NCBI GenBank assembly: GCA_037447655.1
Contig: JBBHKE010003420.1
Location: 129,301 to 193,300 of the forward strand
Reading direction: 5' to 3'
Origin: Zygnema cylindricum
Taxonomy: Eukaryota > Streptophyta > Zygnematophyceae > Zygnematales > Zygnemataceae
Length of the DNA stretch: 64,000 bases
The notes beneath the pieces are model-generated. The model did no database searches, was not told the origin of the DNA, and was given only the letters and a program-made list of their open reading frames with translations. This document shows positions 63,112 to 64,000 of the stretch, one piece after another (the first letter of the stretch is position 1; every line of letters begins with the position of its first letter). The position numbers and the translations under genes are program-made.

Positions 63112-63785
63112 TTGACATTTTTAGGAGGAGGAGGAGATCTCTTTTTGGGAGGAGGGGGAGATCTCTTTTTGGAAGGAGGAGGAGATCTTTTTTTGGGAGG
63201 AGGGGGAGATTTCTTTTTGGGAGGAGGAGATCTCTTTTTGGGAGGAGGAGGAGTTCTCTTGGAAGGAGGGAGATCTCGGGAGGAGGGGAGACTTGGGAGG
63301 AGGAGGAGACGCTTGGGAGGAGGGAGATCTTGGGAGGAGGATCCTTGGGAGGAGATCTTTTTGGGAGGAGGGGAGATCTTTTGGAGGAGGAGATCTTTGG
63401 GAGGAGGGAGATCTCTGGAGGAGGAAGTGATCTCTTTTTGGGAGGAGATCTCTTTTTGGAAGGAGGAAGAGATCTCTTTTTGGAAGGAGGGGGAGATCTC
63501 TTTTTGGGAGGAGATCTCTTTTTGGGGGGGGGAAGAGATCTCTTTTTTGGAGGAGGAGAAGATCTCTTTTTGGGAGGAGATCTCTTTTTGGGAGGAGGGG
63601 AGATCTCTTCTTTGGAGGAGGAAGAGATCTATTTTTGGGAGGAGATCTCTTTTTGGAAGGAGGAAGAGATCTCTTCTTTGGAGGAGGAAGAGATCTCTTT
63701 TTGGGAGGAGATCTCTTTTTTGGAGGAGGAGATCTCTTTTTTGGAGGAGGAGAAGATCTCTTCTTGGGAGGAGGATGAGAGAAAG
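63112..63785. repeat. GATC-containing minisatellite
   Basis: Many variants of GGAGGAGGAGATCTCTTTTTGG with unit lengths mostly multiples of three, which keeps several frames open on both strands. The Lys-Pro-Ser and Leu-Gly-Gly proteins predicted are low-complexity and are not called. Confidence 0.85.
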
Positions 63786-64000
63786 TGTTGGATTGGCACG
63801 TGAATGCCGGTTCAATACGGGATGTAATGTGGTACGTCCACACTCGAAACCGCCTGAAATAAATTGGTATGGACCCGTCAGGCTCTACATCGAGGTGGTG
63901 GCACAGTGGTTTGTGTGGTGACAGCTCAAATCAGAGGTCCAAGGTTTGAGCCCTGGCTGGTTCAATTTTCCCAGAGTGGAACATGCGGAATCCCGAATTT
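63786..64000 (+). mobile_element. tRNA-derived SINE (plus strand), cut by window end
   Basis: A box TGGCACAGTGG at 63899-63909, B box GGTTTGAGCC at 63943-63952. Same element as 1874-2098, opposite strand. Confidence 0.7.

Noticed and set aside
62856-63921. 319- and 269-codon frames at 62.9-63.9 kb
   Set aside because: Open because the minisatellite unit is a multiple of three; both strands are open, which argues against selection for a protein.

Overview
This window is eukaryotic. The genes are split by GT-AG introns, and there are Copia LTR retrotransposons primed by an initiator-Met-type tRNA, tRNA-derived SINEs, TA- and TTA-flanked MITEs, long microsatellites and one assembly gap. The species cannot be named from the sequence. 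The mobile-element mix suits a plant or alga with a large repeat-rich genome, but an invertebrate or protist is not excluded. Almost all long open frames are artefacts of (TC)n/(GA)n or minisatellite DNA. The real genes are made of exons too short for an ORF scan to find.

The main content is a family of split genes for secreted proteins. Gene A (minus, 16334 to 9195), gene B (minus, 43264 to 32737) and gene C (plus, 53348 to 59487) each start with a 130-nt signal-peptide exon and a 45-nt exon. They continue with a string of microexons, mostly exactly 48 nt, each coding one 16-residue acidic repeat such as GRETMEEDREILEDARG. These are interspersed with 105-264 nt exons coding basic cysteine-rich modules. 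Every intact exon is phase 1 at both ends, so any exon can be added or skipped without changing frame. A terminal exon supplies the stop almost at once. A fourth member, gene D, contributes only its terminal exon and 3' flank at 121 and beyond. Gene C joins into a clean 269-residue frame. Gene A gives about 358 residues if two damaged microexons are skipped. Gene B has lost the usual stop through a 4-bp deletion and has one microexon split by an LTR. TATA boxes, about 500 bp of upstream DNA and 0.7-1.5 kb of downstream DNA are shared between members, so whole gene units were duplicated. The alternation of acidic spacers and cationic Cys-rich modules suggests a multi-peptide precursor; that function is inference.

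Layout: 1-2.1 kb, end of gene D, its flank and a SINE; 2.1-5.0 kb, Copia relics and pyrimidine tracts; 5.46-7.47 kb, a tandem array of a 0.9-kb repeat; 8.6-16.7 kb, gene A; 17.76-20.87 kb, a non-autonomous LTR element with a MITE in one LTR; 23.5-32.1 kb, an old Copia relic split by a young nearly intact Copia element (25443-31505); 32.3-43.7 kb, gene B with a solo-type LTR and a 1-kb duplication; 43.7-52.3 kb, nested MITEs and inverted repeats; 52.8-61.6 kb, gene C and flank; 61.8-64.0 kb, a MITE fragment, a GATC-rich minisatellite and a SINE copy opposite in strand to the one at the left end.
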